Positions 32,131 through 43,864 of a DNA stretch of 64,000 nt are shown here, piece after piece (positions within the stretch are counted from its first letter, which is position 1; each line of letters begins with the position of its first letter). The translations under genes and the position numbers were made by a program. Source of the DNA: Rhodeus uyekii (taxonomy: Eukaryota; Chordata; Actinopteri; Cypriniformes; Acheilognathidae). The stretch is from positions 3,618,501 through 3,682,500 of the forward strand of contig JAWRVZ010000040.1 in assembly GCA_037043235.1 (NCBI GenBank), given 5' to 3'. The notes under the pieces are model-generated. The model saw only the letters and a program-made list of their open reading frames with translations, had not been told where the DNA came from and searched no databases.

Positions 32131-33138
32131 AAAAAGCATATACAGGATCAACATTTTACTGGTTGAGATGTTTAAATTGGATTTCACAGAACCTTAGAAA
32201 ACAAGAATTAAACAAAACAAGAATTTTTTTGTTACTCCATTTTACACCATACAACGGGATGACATTAAATAGCATGATTCCACAACATCATCTCTGCAAT
32301 GAGAAGAGTTCAGTGCTGTAGATCCTCTGTGCCTGAACTGACTAAGTGACTCATCACAGCTTTGTCACCCAATTTTATGTAATTACATTTTTTTATATTT
32401 AAATATTTAAAATTTTATATATATTTCATTTTGTCATTAAGACAACACTTTGCAATGATATGAAAACCAACTTACAGAAGTGTGTCTCAAACGTTGAACT
32501 TGTGTGTACTGTAAGAGATGACCCAGCACTGTAGTTCTTAATATAGTGAAGATTCATCCCAGAGCTTATTTCCAGACTGGGTTGGTCTCCACACTGCCTA
32601 TAGAACGTTTTGCATTGCTCCAGTACAGTAGAGTTCAAGGCAAATTCTTTGTTGCATTTCTAATAAGCAGCTAAGCAGCATATAATGTCCTCAGATCTTC
32701 TTGATCTGATGTCAAGGTGGGGTCAAAAATTTGAATACCTGCTTGGTAAGATCAAGGCTACTGCTGTTGTGTCATTTTGGATCACTCTGTCCTGAATACA
32801 TACAAGTTAAATTAAATTAAACATTAGTGATAGCACCTTTGTCTCCTGGATGGGTGAAATACTTTATTGTACTCATGATTTTGGCAAGGTTATATGAATG
32901 CCTTATAGCATTTCTCTTTTTTTCTGGGAAAAAAATTCATTCTTTTTTATTTTTACTTCACAATATACTTTTTTTAGAATCTATGCCTTTATACACCATG
33001 ACACAGGACTCTGATTTATGTATTTATCTCTGTGGAACCCATTTAGCCTGTACTGGACAGAAGGTTGCAGGAGATTCTGTTTTTGGTCCTGTCAGGTTAG
33101 GGTGAAGGGCAATGCAAGGACTCAAAGATGCCCAAGGA
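32131..33138. other. no gene recognised
   Basis: AT-rich DNA between two LTR elements. A short (CA)n run at 32103-32121 ends the previous element. No coding feature is supported. Confidence 0.5.
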
Positions 33139-33143
33139 AAGGG

Positions 33144-33938
33144 TGTCAAGGTTCTGCCACATTCGGTCTTGTAATCTCTTGTTGTTGTGGCGGAGCTCTG
33201 ACACTACCGTAATGTCTAGAGTTATGTGTGCGTGCGCTCGGCTTCGAGTCGCGTGCACGCTTGTCTGTGTGACGTCTTTTGTGTGAGTTATGATGTCCAG
33301 TTCTGATACTTTGGTCTGGTTCTGTTTCGGTTTTGGATTGGGATTCGGACATTCAGAACTCGTGTGTTCGTCCTTGTCATTTGCGTGTGAGAACAGGTGT
33401 TTACATTCGTTCTTGCGTGTTCTATGTCTTGTGAGTTGGCTCGGTTTAAAGCTTTGCGCGAGCCGCGCTCTCTCTAGTCTGTGTGCAGTGTTGTTAGCAT
33501 GGTGTTTATATCAGCTTTCATGTTGTGTATTGTCACACGCAGTTTGGTTGTCACCAGCTGCGCGTCATCTTTGTTTAATTGGCTGCATGTTCTTGTCTTG
33601 TCTGTTACTCCGCCAGTCTTGTTTCATTGTCATTAGTTTGATTTTATTCCAGCTGTGTTTCTCATCAATTGCCTCTCCTCCTGTGTATTTATTCTCCCAG
33701 AGTCTGCTGTCTTGTGCTGGTTTCTCGTTGTTATATGGTTGTGTGGTCCTTGTCTCTTGTCAAGTTCTTGCAAGTCTAGTTTCTAGTCCAGTTCATGTTC
33801 AAGTCAAGTTCATGTTCTAGTCCTGTTTTCCCCCACGGGGTGGTTTTTGTTCTTTTTTATTTTTGTTTGTAACAATAAATCCCCATTATCTTGTGCATCC
33901 TTGAGTCCTCGTCACATCCCTTTCACCCAACCCTGACA
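33144..33938 (+). repeat. 5' LTR
   Basis: Contains TATTTAT (about 33687), R starting near 33714, and AATAAA (near 33875). It carries about 176 bases (roughly 33229-33405) absent from the 3' LTR. Confidence 0.92.
33716..33725 (+). promoter_or_regulatory. predicted transcript start with self-priming sequence
   Basis: GCTGGTTTCT begins about 28-30 bases after TATTTAT. It is perfectly complementary to AGAAACCAGC at 33941-33950. Confidence 0.7.
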
Positions 33939-33940
33939 GA

Positions 33941-33950
33941 AGAAACCAGC
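33941..33950 (+). other. putative self-priming primer binding site
   Basis: AGAAACCAGC, two bases after the LTR, is the exact complement of the predicted first bases of R. The spacing is the same as in the gypsy element at 1330-6938. Confidence 0.78.
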
Positions 33951-33972
33951 CATAAGAGGACTAAGCAGAGAA

Positions 33973-34870
33973 ATGGGAATCTTCCTATTTCCATCTTCCT
34001 GCCCCTCCGCTCAGCAGCTGGTGAACCAACGCAGCAGGCTTCTTTCTCTTCGGCAAGTGGGAGCCAGTGTGAAGGAGTTTGCTTGCCAGTGCCTCTTTGA
34101 AGGCTTAACATCAACAATTGCCTTAATGAGCCCATCTGTGCCTGGGAGATGGGGATGCTGGGGATCCTGTCATTCTGGCAGTTTGTGGGGTATGTCTACA
34201 ATCATGGAGAGGAGGGTGGCCTTCCTCCTCTTGGCCCTCCCCCTGTTTTCCCCACGTACTACCAGGTCCCCAGTCCTCCGATGACCCCGTTTGGAAGAGG
34301 GAGGAGGAAGAATGGGTCCACCTTGCCCACCATCGACCCAGAGGATGCCCAAGCTGCTGCAGCACCCCCGGAGGTGGCCCAAGACGCTGCAGCACCACCA
34401 CAATTGGGCAGTTCCACGCCGCCAACTCGCCCTCGTAAGAAGAGGAAGTGGAAGAAGAAGCCTTCCCCCATTTCACATGGCCTGGAGGCCATCCCTAACC
34501 CCGCTGGCTGCTTCCCAAGAGCCTTGCACCGGAAGAGGCTGCAGCTCCTCAAGTCAGCCCTGCCATGGCCAAGAGGGCTGTTGACCTTTTTTTGTTTTGG
34601 CGGTCTTCCGTGTCTGGAGGTCGCACGGGGAGGCTGCCTTGGAGCCGTCGCCGTCTGAACCACAGGCTACCAGAGAGCCCGCTGTCGGCCAGGAGGCCGC
34701 TGCGTGCCTATCAGCCCTGCCATGGCCAAAAGGACAATAGACTGTTTCTTTGTTTTGGCAGCTCTGCAGGCCTGGAGGAGGCACAAGGCTGCCGCTCACG
34801 AGCAGGCCACCGCCATCACTGCGGCAGCTCCCGAGGAGCCCTTGCTGCCGGACACTGATCTCCTCTTCCT
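33973..34870 (+). pseudogene. gag-like remnant
   Basis: Frames here include LSLRQVGASVKEFACQCL, which fits the position and wording of the major capsid motif of sushi-type gag. Downstream is a proline/alanine-rich basic segment (PPTRPRKKRKWKKKPSPISH). No continuous frame spans the region. The segment GCCCTGCCATGGCCAA is repeated (34557, 34718). It is probably non-coding today. Confidence 0.5.
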
Positions 34871-34877
34871 GATCAGT

Positions 34878-36116
34878 TTCATCTACTTAACATCCCAGAC
34901 TGCCTAGAAGAACTTGATGTTGCAACAGAAACTATTAACTCTCTCTTTTCCAGCACTTTAGACACTGTTGCTCCATTGCGCTTAAAGAAGATTAAAGAAA
35001 ATAGTCCAACACCGTGGTACAACGAGCACACCCGGCCCTCAAGAGAGTAGCCAGAAAAATGGAGCGGAGCTGGAAAAAACTAAGCTAGAGGTTTTTCGTT
35101 GAAAGACAACTCTGTTGCATTCAGAAAGGCCTTAAAATCAGCTAGATCTACTTACTTTTCTACCCTCTTAGAAGAAAACAAATACAACCCTAGGTATTTA
35201 TTTGATACAGTGACTAAATTAACAAGAAATAAAGCCTCAACCCCAGATGCTTTAAAACAGCACAGCAGTAATGACTTCACGGACTTCTTCACTTGCAAAA
35301 TTCATAATATTAGAGAGAAAATTATAACCATGCAACCGTCTACTACAATATCACAAAATACAGTAAATTTTAGTGTCCCTGAAGAAAAATTCCACTCCTT
35401 CATTGCTATTGGGGAGGAAGAATTGTTTAAACTTGTTAAATCATCAAAATCAACAACATGTATGCTAGACCAAATACCAACTAAACTACTGAAAAAGATG
35501 CTTCCAGAGATCATAGATCCTCTTCTTAATGTTATTAATTCATCTTTGTCATTAGGATACGTACCAAAAACCTTTAAGCTGGCCCTAATTAAACCGCTTA
35601 TTAAAAACCCACAAATTGATCCTACAGAATTAGTTAATTACAGGCCGATATCGAATCTACCTTTGTCAAAGATTCTAGAAAAGGCAATATCTTCACAACT
35701 ATGTTCCTTTCTAGAAAGAAACAGCATCTACGAGGATTTCCAGTCAGGATTTAGACCATATCATAGTACTGAGACTGCTCTCATTAGAGTTACAAATGAT
35801 TTGCTCTTATCATACGATCGTGGTTGTATCTCTCTGTTAGTGTTACTGGACCTTAGTGCTGCATTTGATACAATCGACCACAAAATCCTTCTGAATAGAC
35901 TTGAAAATTATGTTGGCATTCGTGGAGTTGCATTAGCCTGGTTCAAATCATATTTATCTGACCGTTATCAGTTTGTAGCAGTAAATGAGGAGGTGTCATA
36001 TCGATCACGGGTTCAGTATGGAGTTCCTCAAGGTTCAGTACTAGGACCATTGCATTTCACCCTGTACATGCTTCCTTTGGGTGCAGTTATTAGGAAGCAT
36101 GGCATTAGCTTTGTTA
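34878..36116 (+). pseudogene. L2 family A ORF2 fragment inside the LTR element
   Basis: It begins mid-ORF2 (equivalent to about 54,540 in the 52-55 kb copy) and runs through the RT to LYMLPLGAVIRKHGISF, just before the YADD box, then stops in AATAAATAAATAAG. The largest open segment is 35099-36121 (340 codons), with NYRPISNLPLSKILEKAI, QSGFRPYHSTETAL, LLDLSAAFDTIDHKI and VPQGSVLGPL. It lacks both the LINE 5' end and the 3' UTR with tail, so it is not an ordinary LINE insertion. Confidence 0.92.
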
Positions 36117-36254
36117 AATAAATAAATAAGTTATTTTCATGATGTTGATTTGAGAACTGTTCATTTTGCCTGCTTGTGTTAGCCTGTCTTGTCTGCCCTC
36201 CTTCCCTCCCCTTGTCTTGGTGTTGCCAGGTGGCGTACCTTTTGAGGGGTGTAG

Positions 36255-36885
36255 TGTCAGGGTTCTGCCACATTCAGTCTAGTAATCTCTTGTTGTTGTG
36301 GCGGAGCTCTGACACTACTGTAATGTCTTGAGTTATGTGTGCGTTCTTGCGCGTTCTATGTCTTGTGAGTGGGCGCGGTTTCAAGCTTTGCACGAGCCGC
36401 GCTCTCTCTAGTCTGTGTGCAGTGTTGTGAGCATGCGGTTGGTGTTTATATCAGCCGCATGCTTTCATGTTGTATTTTGTCATGCGCAGTTTGGTTGTCA
36501 CCAGCTGCGTGTCGTCTTTGTTTAATTGGCTGCATGTTCTTGTCTTGTCTGTTACTCTCCCCGTCTTGTTTCATTGTCATTAGTTTGCTTTTATTCCAGC
36601 TGTGTTTCTCATCAATTGCCTCTCCTCCTGTGTATTTATTCTCCCAGTGTCTGCTGTCTTGTGCTGGTTTCTCGTCGTTATATGGTTGTGTGGTCCTTGT
36701 CTCTTGTCAAGTTCTTGCAAGTCTAGTTTCTAGTCCAGTTCATGTTCAAGTCAAGTTCATGTTCTAGTCCTGTTTTCCCCCTCGGGGTGGTTTTTGTTCT
36801 GTTTTATTTTTGTTTGTAACAATAAATCCCCATTATCTTCTGCATCCTTGAGTCCTCATCACATCCCTTTCACCCAACCTTGACA
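36255..36885 (+). repeat. 3' LTR
   Basis: 631 bases. It contains a GCATGCGG ... CCGCATGC inverted repeat (about 36432-36461) lacking in the 5' LTR, and the same GCTGGTTTCT (36663-36672). Confidence 0.92.
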
Positions 36886-36959
36886 AAGGGCTTTTACTAA
36901 TAATAAATTGAGTAAATTTAATTTAAATTTAAGGGGTGGGGGGCATAACTTATATTTGA

Positions 36960-37315
36960 ATTGACTGACTTGACTTGGCAGGAGTAACGACGATGGCAAC
37001 AAACAACAAGGGACAATGACGAAGCAGCACAGTATAGCAAATATAGGTAGAATAAATAGAGAGCAAACAGGGCAGGTAATGAGGGCGGACAGGTGGGGAA
37101 AACGAAAGCAATAACGAGGAAACTAGACAGTCAGGGTTACACAATGACAGGACAAAAAAACATGACGTACGCTAACAACAGAAGACAAAGACACATGGAG
37201 CATGAATGTCCGAATCCAGACACAAAACCGAAATCGAGCAATACCAAAGTGCCTTACGAACACCACACCCGCACAAAAGACATGTCACAGATATGAGAGT
37301 GAGCAACTCGAGCAC
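36960..37315 (-). repeat. diverged LTR relic of the 33-37 kb family
   Basis: The inverse of this stretch follows the 33144-33938 LTR: GACATGTCTTTTGTGCGGG, then ATTTCGGTTTTGTGTCTGGA and TTCGGACATTCATGCTC match blocks at about 33265-33360. Confidence 0.65.
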
Positions 37316-37377
37316 GCTATCATTTGTTTCTATAGACTCAGCAAGAGAGGAAGGCCTTTCTATAATAGTCAAATCAG

Positions 37378-37530
37378 TTATTACATTTACTCATTTGGCA
37401 CATGCTTTTATCCAAAAAACTTACATTGCATTCAAGAACCACATTGCCATTCTAATCAGTTATTGCTCTCCCTGGGAGTCAAATCCATGACATTGCCACA
37501 CTCTACTGTTTGAGCTATAGGAAAAGTAAA
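37378..37530 (-). mobile_element. tRNA-derived SINE, antisense copy
   Basis: The inverse reads CTATAGCTCAAACAGTAGAG, then the B-box-like GGATTTGACTCCC, CTTGAATGCAATGTAAG and AATGAGTAAATGTAATAA. Same family as 8216-8362. Confidence 0.8.
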
Positions 37531-39289
37531 TTATCACACGGGTATGATTAAAATCCTGTGACAGGTTTGTACAAGACGATAGTGCGATAGTGGGAGTAGT
37601 GGACTTTTGTATTTCTTTCTACTATACATCTATTACAAAGTTATCTTTAAATGTTATTTTCATGTTAAATGCTTCTTAAAGTCAAAATAGCAGTTTTTAC
37701 TATAAGGACATGCAGATTATTAAATCTTTGCTGCCCCGTGTTAGGGTGGGTCTAGTGTCTTGTGCTGTTGTGTGAGACATGGGAAAATGATGAAGTCTGA
37801 TGACAGATTCACAGTTACAGTGCCCTCCAGCTCTCACATCATTTCCTTCTTTCACACCTTACAATCACACACTCGCACTCACAGACATGCTGACATATTT
37901 TTATATGAGAACTCACTTAAACTCACTTTCATTCCTTATTTACATTTATATGATCGGATTTACTCTCCTATGGTAGCTATGCAAATTTGCCCTTTATCAT
38001 AAAGCTGTTCGCTGAGGATACATTTTCAGCGGCCGAAAACAAAAATATTGCCCTCCAGGAGGAATCCAAATCTTAGTTGGGTTCATTTTCCCTCCTCATG
38101 AATTTGGTAATAACAAATGTATTTATGGACACCCAGCTGAAGCTTTAATGGGTATTTTGAACCTTATATCCATACACTCTTAAAATGAACACTACACTGA
38201 ATAAGCAGGTGAGGTGCCATAATCCAGATACCCCATACAATCTTAATGTAATAAAAAACTTATCTGTTTTCTTTTCTCGCCAAGTATGTTCAGTGCTGCA
38301 GATCAAACCATTGACCGTAATAGTGGAACCTGATCAGTTCATTCAGTCTTGGTGATTTAAAGGATTTATGTGTGACAAGCTCACACACTTTCTAAGTGAG
38401 AAGAGGCCGGACAGCACACTTATGTTGTGGTAAAATTGGACCCACTTCAAGTGCAAATTGCTTTCTACCAACATATTGGCAATGCCAATCTTTATTTCTG
38501 AGACTTAGGAGCCTTGTCTCCAGTCATTACTACCTATTCCAGTTTGTGCATATGAGATGTGACACTGAGTGAAATAAAGATTTTAAAGACTCTCCATGTA
38601 AAACCAGATACTACAATCAGAAAATAAGAAATTAATTTCCTCCCTGGTTGCACTTTGACCTGTAGATTAGAGGAAAGGTCCTATCACATCAAAGATATAG
38701 ATGTTTGCTCTTATGTTGCTGTCCTTGAAGATGCCAAATTGTACAATGTTTGCAACATTGCAAACACAATTTCGCTCACAGCGTAAACAGTCACAACACA
38801 CATAAACACATTCGCTCATAACACTGCACGGCACTTTGCCGCAAAATTGAGTGAAGCCTCATTGGAGTGAGCGACCATATGGACAGTCGTGCACGTGCAA
38901 TGCGAACTCATGTTTGCAGTGATCTCGCATTTACACGCTTTGACCAGCAATTGTCGCTAGAGCACTGCTCATTTCTTTCCACTGCTCTGCGCATGCCTAC
39001 AATTCTTATTAATTTTGCACAAGCACGAGAAGTTAAGTCATTATTTATATATATAATGTATTGTTTATTTGATGCTAATTATATGATAATGAGAAAGATT
39101 TATTAAACTATTTAACAGCTTGTGCTTGCAAAGACAATATGGCTGTAAAAGTTTATTTTACAGACTCCATGTGTCTGTCTTCTATTGTGAGTGTCCAAGA
39201 TGAGTATTTGCGCTCTCTCTTGTTGTGTGAGTGTGTGGTTTTGAGTTTGCTCAAGCTGAATGCTCTCCTTTCCATGTTTGTCAAAGATG
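37531..39289. other. no gene recognised
   Basis: No recognised exon, RNA or repeat. Reading frames of 60-80 codons are within chance expectation. This is the longest stretch without an identified mobile element right of 13 kb. Confidence 0.5.
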
Positions 39290-39418
39290 TGTTTCCCTGT
39301 GTCAAGTCAGTTCTCCCCTTGGGGAAGTTTTTGTGGTTTATTTTACTTTTTGTTAAAGAAAAGCCCTTCCTCCTGAATCTGTGAGTCCTCACTCTTCCTT
39401 TCATCCTCCCAACCTGAC
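39290..39418 (+). repeat. diverged LTR 3'-end fragment
   Basis: TTCTCCCCTTGGGGAAGTTT, then GTGAGTCCTCACTCTTCC and CATCCTCCCAACCTGAC follow the U5 part of the LTR at 33820-33938. Confidence 0.55.
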
Positions 39419-39609
39419 CTCAGTTTTTGGAAGCGAAGGTTGAGTTATTCGCTTACTTACCCTTACATAACTGGGAAATTCACATAACCTGCTTTCTGGA
39501 ATACTCCCCTGGTCCTCTGTCATCCTTCACTGTTATTGCTCCTCCTTTTATGCTTTTGTAGCTCCTCCATGAGATCCAAGACTGGTGCGGCATGCAGATA
39601 ATAATAATA

Positions 39610-39960
39610 ATTATAATTCATTACATTTATATTGCGCTTTATCATAGACACTCAAAGCGCTTACATGGAAGGGGGAATCTCCTCAACCATCACTAGAGTG
39701 CAGCATCCACCTGGATGATGCGACAGCAGCCATATTGCACCAGAACGCTCACCACACACCAGCTAATTGGTGGAGAGGAGACAGAGTGATGAAGCCAGTC
39801 AGAGAAAGGGGATGGTAAGGAAGTTGATGCTCATTATCAATCTCTCTCAGCTCTTGGCCTCTTCTAAGTCGCCACAGTTGTATATTTTTCATTAAAGTGG
39901 AAATCAGTTTACTAAATAATGTAAACTTAACTGTCTGCTTCATTTCCCCTTTATGTGTAA
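39610..39960 (-). repeat. CR1/L2-type LINE 3' fragment, another family
   Basis: Starts ATTACATTTATATTGCGCTT with GCAGCATCCACCTGGATGAT and TTGGTGGAGAGGAGACAGAG, a conserved LINE 3' block seen in many fish genomes (recall, not searched). Confidence 0.55.
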
Positions 39961-41623
39961 GTTAATGTAGTAAAATGACTAAAACTAAATAATTTGAAAT
40001 ATTAAAAAAGTCACAAGCTAATCATGTAAAAAAATTAAGCTAATTTAAAATATTAAGTACTATAATAATGCTAAAATAACACTGATGAAATATAGTGGAG
40101 TAAAACAATGTTATGCTTTGGTATGTAGTGGAACGAAGTTTTCCTAAACATGTAAAAATGTTGTACGTTGCTGTCCACTATTATTTTAAACACTTTAAGA
40201 TGATTTTCAACATTTGAAATGTTATAATAATTAATGAAATTGGTCCTCTTGCCTGCTTTTTGATCACAGAAAAATATGCATCTCAACACTCAAACCTAGT
40301 CCCGCTGTATTGCCTTGCTTTTGCTGGGCATCACCATTTATTATTTACACAAATACACACACATGCATTACTGCTCACTGCCCCACCTGAGCACATTTGT
40401 CATCTCCGCTCCACATTCATTCCCTCACTGATGGAAAAACTCGCACCAACATGTAAAATAGACAGAAAAGGTAAATGTGGGTTGCCTGGGCAACAGCGAG
40501 GTTTCCAAGTGCTGATGGAAATCAATGTCATGTGCCAAGCTGCTCTGTCCTCAAGAAAATTAGAAGAGAATGTAGATTCAGTGTGTGTGTGTGTGTGTGT
40601 GAGTGTGTGTGTGCGTGCTTGAGTGAGAGAAAGAGAGAATGAGGGGGAAAACATGAGAGATAGAAAGGGCAAGAGTGGGGGGAGAGAGAAGTGAGAGCCG
40701 GAAGAACAAAGAGAAAAGAAAAGAAAGAGAAAAGGGAGGAGAGAAATCACATTTCTCCTTGTTTTCCTTAAGGGCTTCTTGCTGTTTTTCAAAGGAGGCA
40801 GAGAAATTTGCCATTTCATTAGGATCTCTGTGCAGCCCCCATCAATTTCCTACCTTATTTGTTTATGCACAGCAGGAAACATACCCCCTGAACGGGCCAC
40901 AGTATAAATAACAAGCAGTTTCACACATTGGATATTGTTTCCCCTCTCCCCCCTCCACTAATCTACTCTCCTGCATGAAATAACATCTCACAGCCATTGC
41001 AATGTTTTGATTTTGTGAATAAATAAAAATCGGTTGCTCAATTACTAAACATTTGGAGTCTTTAATGTATAGTGCACTGTACATGTACTAAATGGACTGT
41101 ATTGTCATTCACGATGTACTGTTCTTGAATTGATTCACTTAACATGTACTGTTATATTTTGTAGTTTGCTTCATTACATATTGTTAAATTATCATGCTAA
41201 TCGGGTGAATTTATTGATTTTAGTTGAATTCATTGCTGTCTGTAGCTGTGTAATCCATCCATCTATTTTTATGCGAATTTTGAGAGATTACTTAAAAAAA
41301 ATTCCTGGATGTACACACCTAGATGGACATAAATTCTAAAAGTGTGCGTAATAAAAAGTATGCGCTAAACTAAGTCAGATAAATGTATCTATTCCATGAT
41401 GCGCATCAAAAAATAAATGGGACTTTTGCAATAGGACAGCATCTGGACCAACCTGCAGAAAGATCTGAAATGCCTACGCAAAGTCTGTCATCAAAGTTGT
41501 TCAGTATACTTACATCCAAAACAACTTATACAGCTGCATTCTCAAACAACAGACATATGCCTGTTTAACGTGATTGTAATACATAATATAAACATTATGT
41601 ACAGTAGTTTCTACTGGTGCATC
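39961..41623. other. no gene recognised; GT microsatellite and purine-rich tract
   Basis: 40582-40616 is a (GT)n run. 40620-40740 is almost purely purine (GAGAGAAAG words). Otherwise AT-rich with no supported gene. Confidence 0.55.
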
Positions 41624-41625
41624 TA

Positions 41626-42269
41626 CAGTAGAACCCCGACTTACGAAACGCTCAACTTAGATACAAAATTTGGGGGTTTTTATCGCCCGAGTAACGTTAA
41701 AATGATCGAGATGCGAAAAACGAAATCTCTGCCGAGGCGACGATTTCTGAGTTTTGTTTTGAAATTCGCGCGCCACTGACCCGGAAACTCGCACCAATCG
41801 TCCCGCTCTCCCTCCCGGCCAGTGTTGCCAGATTGGACTGATAATGTCCAGCCCAACTACAGCTTAAATCCCGCCGGGAACCCTCCCAATCTGGCAAAAG
41901 TGCTCCTGGCTCTGACGTTAGCTTTCGCTGCAGCATCCTGCTCTCCTATTGGTCAGCATCGCTCTCACCAGCCTCTGCGTAGCGGCGTTCCTCTCCCATT
42001 TTATTTCACGATGAAAGTGAAAGTGAAAGGGAAGAAGAGGAGCTCTCCATGGAGACAAAAAGGGAGATAATTGAGAAGTATGAAGCTGGGATATGCTTGT
42101 CATACCATACTGAACAAGCATAGCTTTATTATAAAATTAAATGTGGTGTTTTCGTAGGGCTTGGAACGGATTAGGCAATTTACATGTAAAAGCCTGACCA
42201 ACTTACGAAAAGATCGACATACGAAGCCAACCTCGGAATTGATTAATTTCGTAAGTCGGGGTTCTACTG
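41626..42269 (+). mobile_element. Tigger-type transposon, internally deleted
   Basis: Inverted ends CAGTAGAACCCCGACTTACG / CGTAAGTCGGGGTTCTACTG with TA on both sides (41624-41625, 42270-42271); 644 bases. Inside, ATGGAGACAAAAAGGGAG (about 42050) encodes METKREIIEKYEAG, the first helix of a CENP-B/Tigger helix-turn-helix. The rest of the transposase is gone. Confidence 0.88.
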
Positions 42270-42292
42270 TACTTCCATTTATATTGGTGAGA

Positions 42293-42888
42293 CAGTGGGT
42301 CCTCGAGATACGAGCAGCCTAACATACAAGTTTTTTGAGATACGAGCCGGAGCTCGGGCCATATTTTCGTTCAAGATACGAGCCCAAATCCGAGATACGA
42401 GCCGTGTTTCTGGAGCGTCCAGCTAGTTGGCGCGCAGGGTCGAGCGTCATCCGAGAGCATCTCTAGCTCACTTGCACGTGTTACCCGCTTGAATCAAAGT
42501 GTATCATGTGCGCTGTACTCTTTTTTGCTTGATTTTTGCGTGATTACTGAACTTTTTTGTGTGTTATCATGGGGCCAAAGAAAGTGAGTCCTAAGGACAA
42601 TGGTGACAGGAAGAAGAGGATGATGTCGATAGAACTAAAGCAAGAAATAATAGAAAACATGAGCGTGGCGTACGAGTGATTGAACTCGCAAAGATCTATG
42701 ACCGTAGTACATCGACAATTTGTACGATATTGAAGCAGAAGGATGCCATCAAGAGTGCTACACCAGCAAAAGGAACCAGAATTCTTTCCCAGTTAAGGAC
42801 AAATATCCACGAGGAAATGGAGAAGGAGTTGGCAGGAGATACAGTGACGGAGATGGTAATATGCAATTTTTTCTTTCATTTGAAATAA
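42293..42888 (+). mobile_element. second Tigger-type transposon, 5' part
   Basis: Starts CAGTGGGTCCTCGAGATACG with repeated GATACGAGC words, then the transposase N-terminus. No matching right end was found and no clear left TA, so it is truncated on the right. Confidence 0.75.
42569..42888 (+). pseudogene. Tigger transposase N-terminal DNA-binding domain
   Basis: The ATG at 42569 starts MGPKKVSPKDNGDRKKR, then MMSIELKQEIIEN. At about 42657 one base appears to be missing, ending the frame at TGA (42677-42679). The next frame continues IELAKIYDRSTSTICTILKQ, the psq/CENP-B-type helix-turn-helix typical of Tigger, then KLRTNIHEEMEKELAGDT-like wording. The catalytic DDE part is absent. Confidence 0.88.
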
Positions 42889-43611
42889 GGAAAGTGTACT
42901 TTTAGTTTTAAAGTTACGAAAATAGTTTTATGTTCTAAAAAAGTGCCGTTTACGTACGTGTCTAGAGTGCCTACATCCCTCCCCCCTCCTCGCTGTTCAC
43001 CTTCGTTAGCCGCACTCGTCTGTCTCCAAAGTAAGACTATTATGCTAAATAACTATTTTATGTATTTGTTAATTATACATGTTTATTTGTTATTTAAAAA
43101 CATATTAACACATTGGGATATTTTTCCAGAATAGAGCAAAAAATGTTTTCTGTGTGTGCAATATATTAAAACACCCCATTTCCGAAAAGCAGTTGAAGAT
43201 TTGCCCTTTTTATGTCTCCATTAATATCAGTGGATTATGGAAAAACTATTTTTAAAAATGTTACAATTTATGAGTTCATGGATGCCTCACTATTTCCTTA
43301 GCTCTCAGCAGCTTCTGTCAGGAGATTTGCGTTTCTCTGAAGCAGCATACAAGCACTCAAATTGCAATGAATGGCAAAAAAAGATTGACTATTCTTGAAC
43401 TTATATTTTGTCAGCACCATGTCAGGTACTGAATTTTCATATAAAGGATATGTAAATAATTATTATGCAATGCTGATAAAATTCTTCTCATTTAAAAGTT
43501 TAAACTGTTTTGTCATTTGTTAATCAGATAAAAACATATTTCAGCTTTTATTCACATACAAATATAAAACATAAACAGAAGCTTAACTGTGCAAGAATTA
43601 GAACATGCAGC
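42889..43611. other. no gene recognised
   Basis: AT-rich, no supported feature. Confidence 0.5.
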
Positions 43612-43864
43612 TGTCACGATAGCTCGGAAGGAAACTGACGAAAACAGCCGATGAACAGAAATACCTTTTAATGGTAGAACTCAGGAGCATGTAACACCAA
43701 GGAATGAACAAAAACAGGCAGACTAAATACACACATGAAATGAGGAAACTAACCAAGAACAACTGAACACAATTAAACCCATTAGACACCATGACAACAA
43801 ATTACTTCTAACCCAGACAAGACAAGATCACAAAGCATGAGGTAAGTGTAACAGCAGCGTGACA
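43612..43864 (-). mobile_element. short solo LTR
   Basis: 253 bases. On the minus strand TGTCACGCTGC...ATCGTGACA, with TATTTAGTC, a C/T-rich R-like stretch and ATTAAA. No clear target duplication. Confidence 0.6.

Larger units (their letters stand above)
33144..36885 (+). mobile_element. non-autonomous LTR retrotransposon carrying a LINE fragment
   Basis: LTRs at 33144-33938 (795 bases) and 36255-36885 (631 bases) begin TGTCA(A/G)GGTTCTGCCAC and end CAACC(C/T)TGACA. A perfect 5-base duplication AAGGG lies at 33139-33143 and 36886-36890. The interior has a self-priming leader, a decayed gag-like region (33973-34870), a piece of L2 family A ORF2 (34878-36116), a short AT-rich stretch and a purine tract GAGGGGTGTAG against the 3' LTR. 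It has no pol of its own, so it would need enzymes from another sushi-type element. Confidence 0.92.

Noticed and set aside
33290..33820. 176-codon hydrophobic Cys/Leu/Ser frame
   Set aside because: It lies entirely in the LTR. The equivalent frame in the other LTR is shorter and interrupted, so it reflects T-rich composition.
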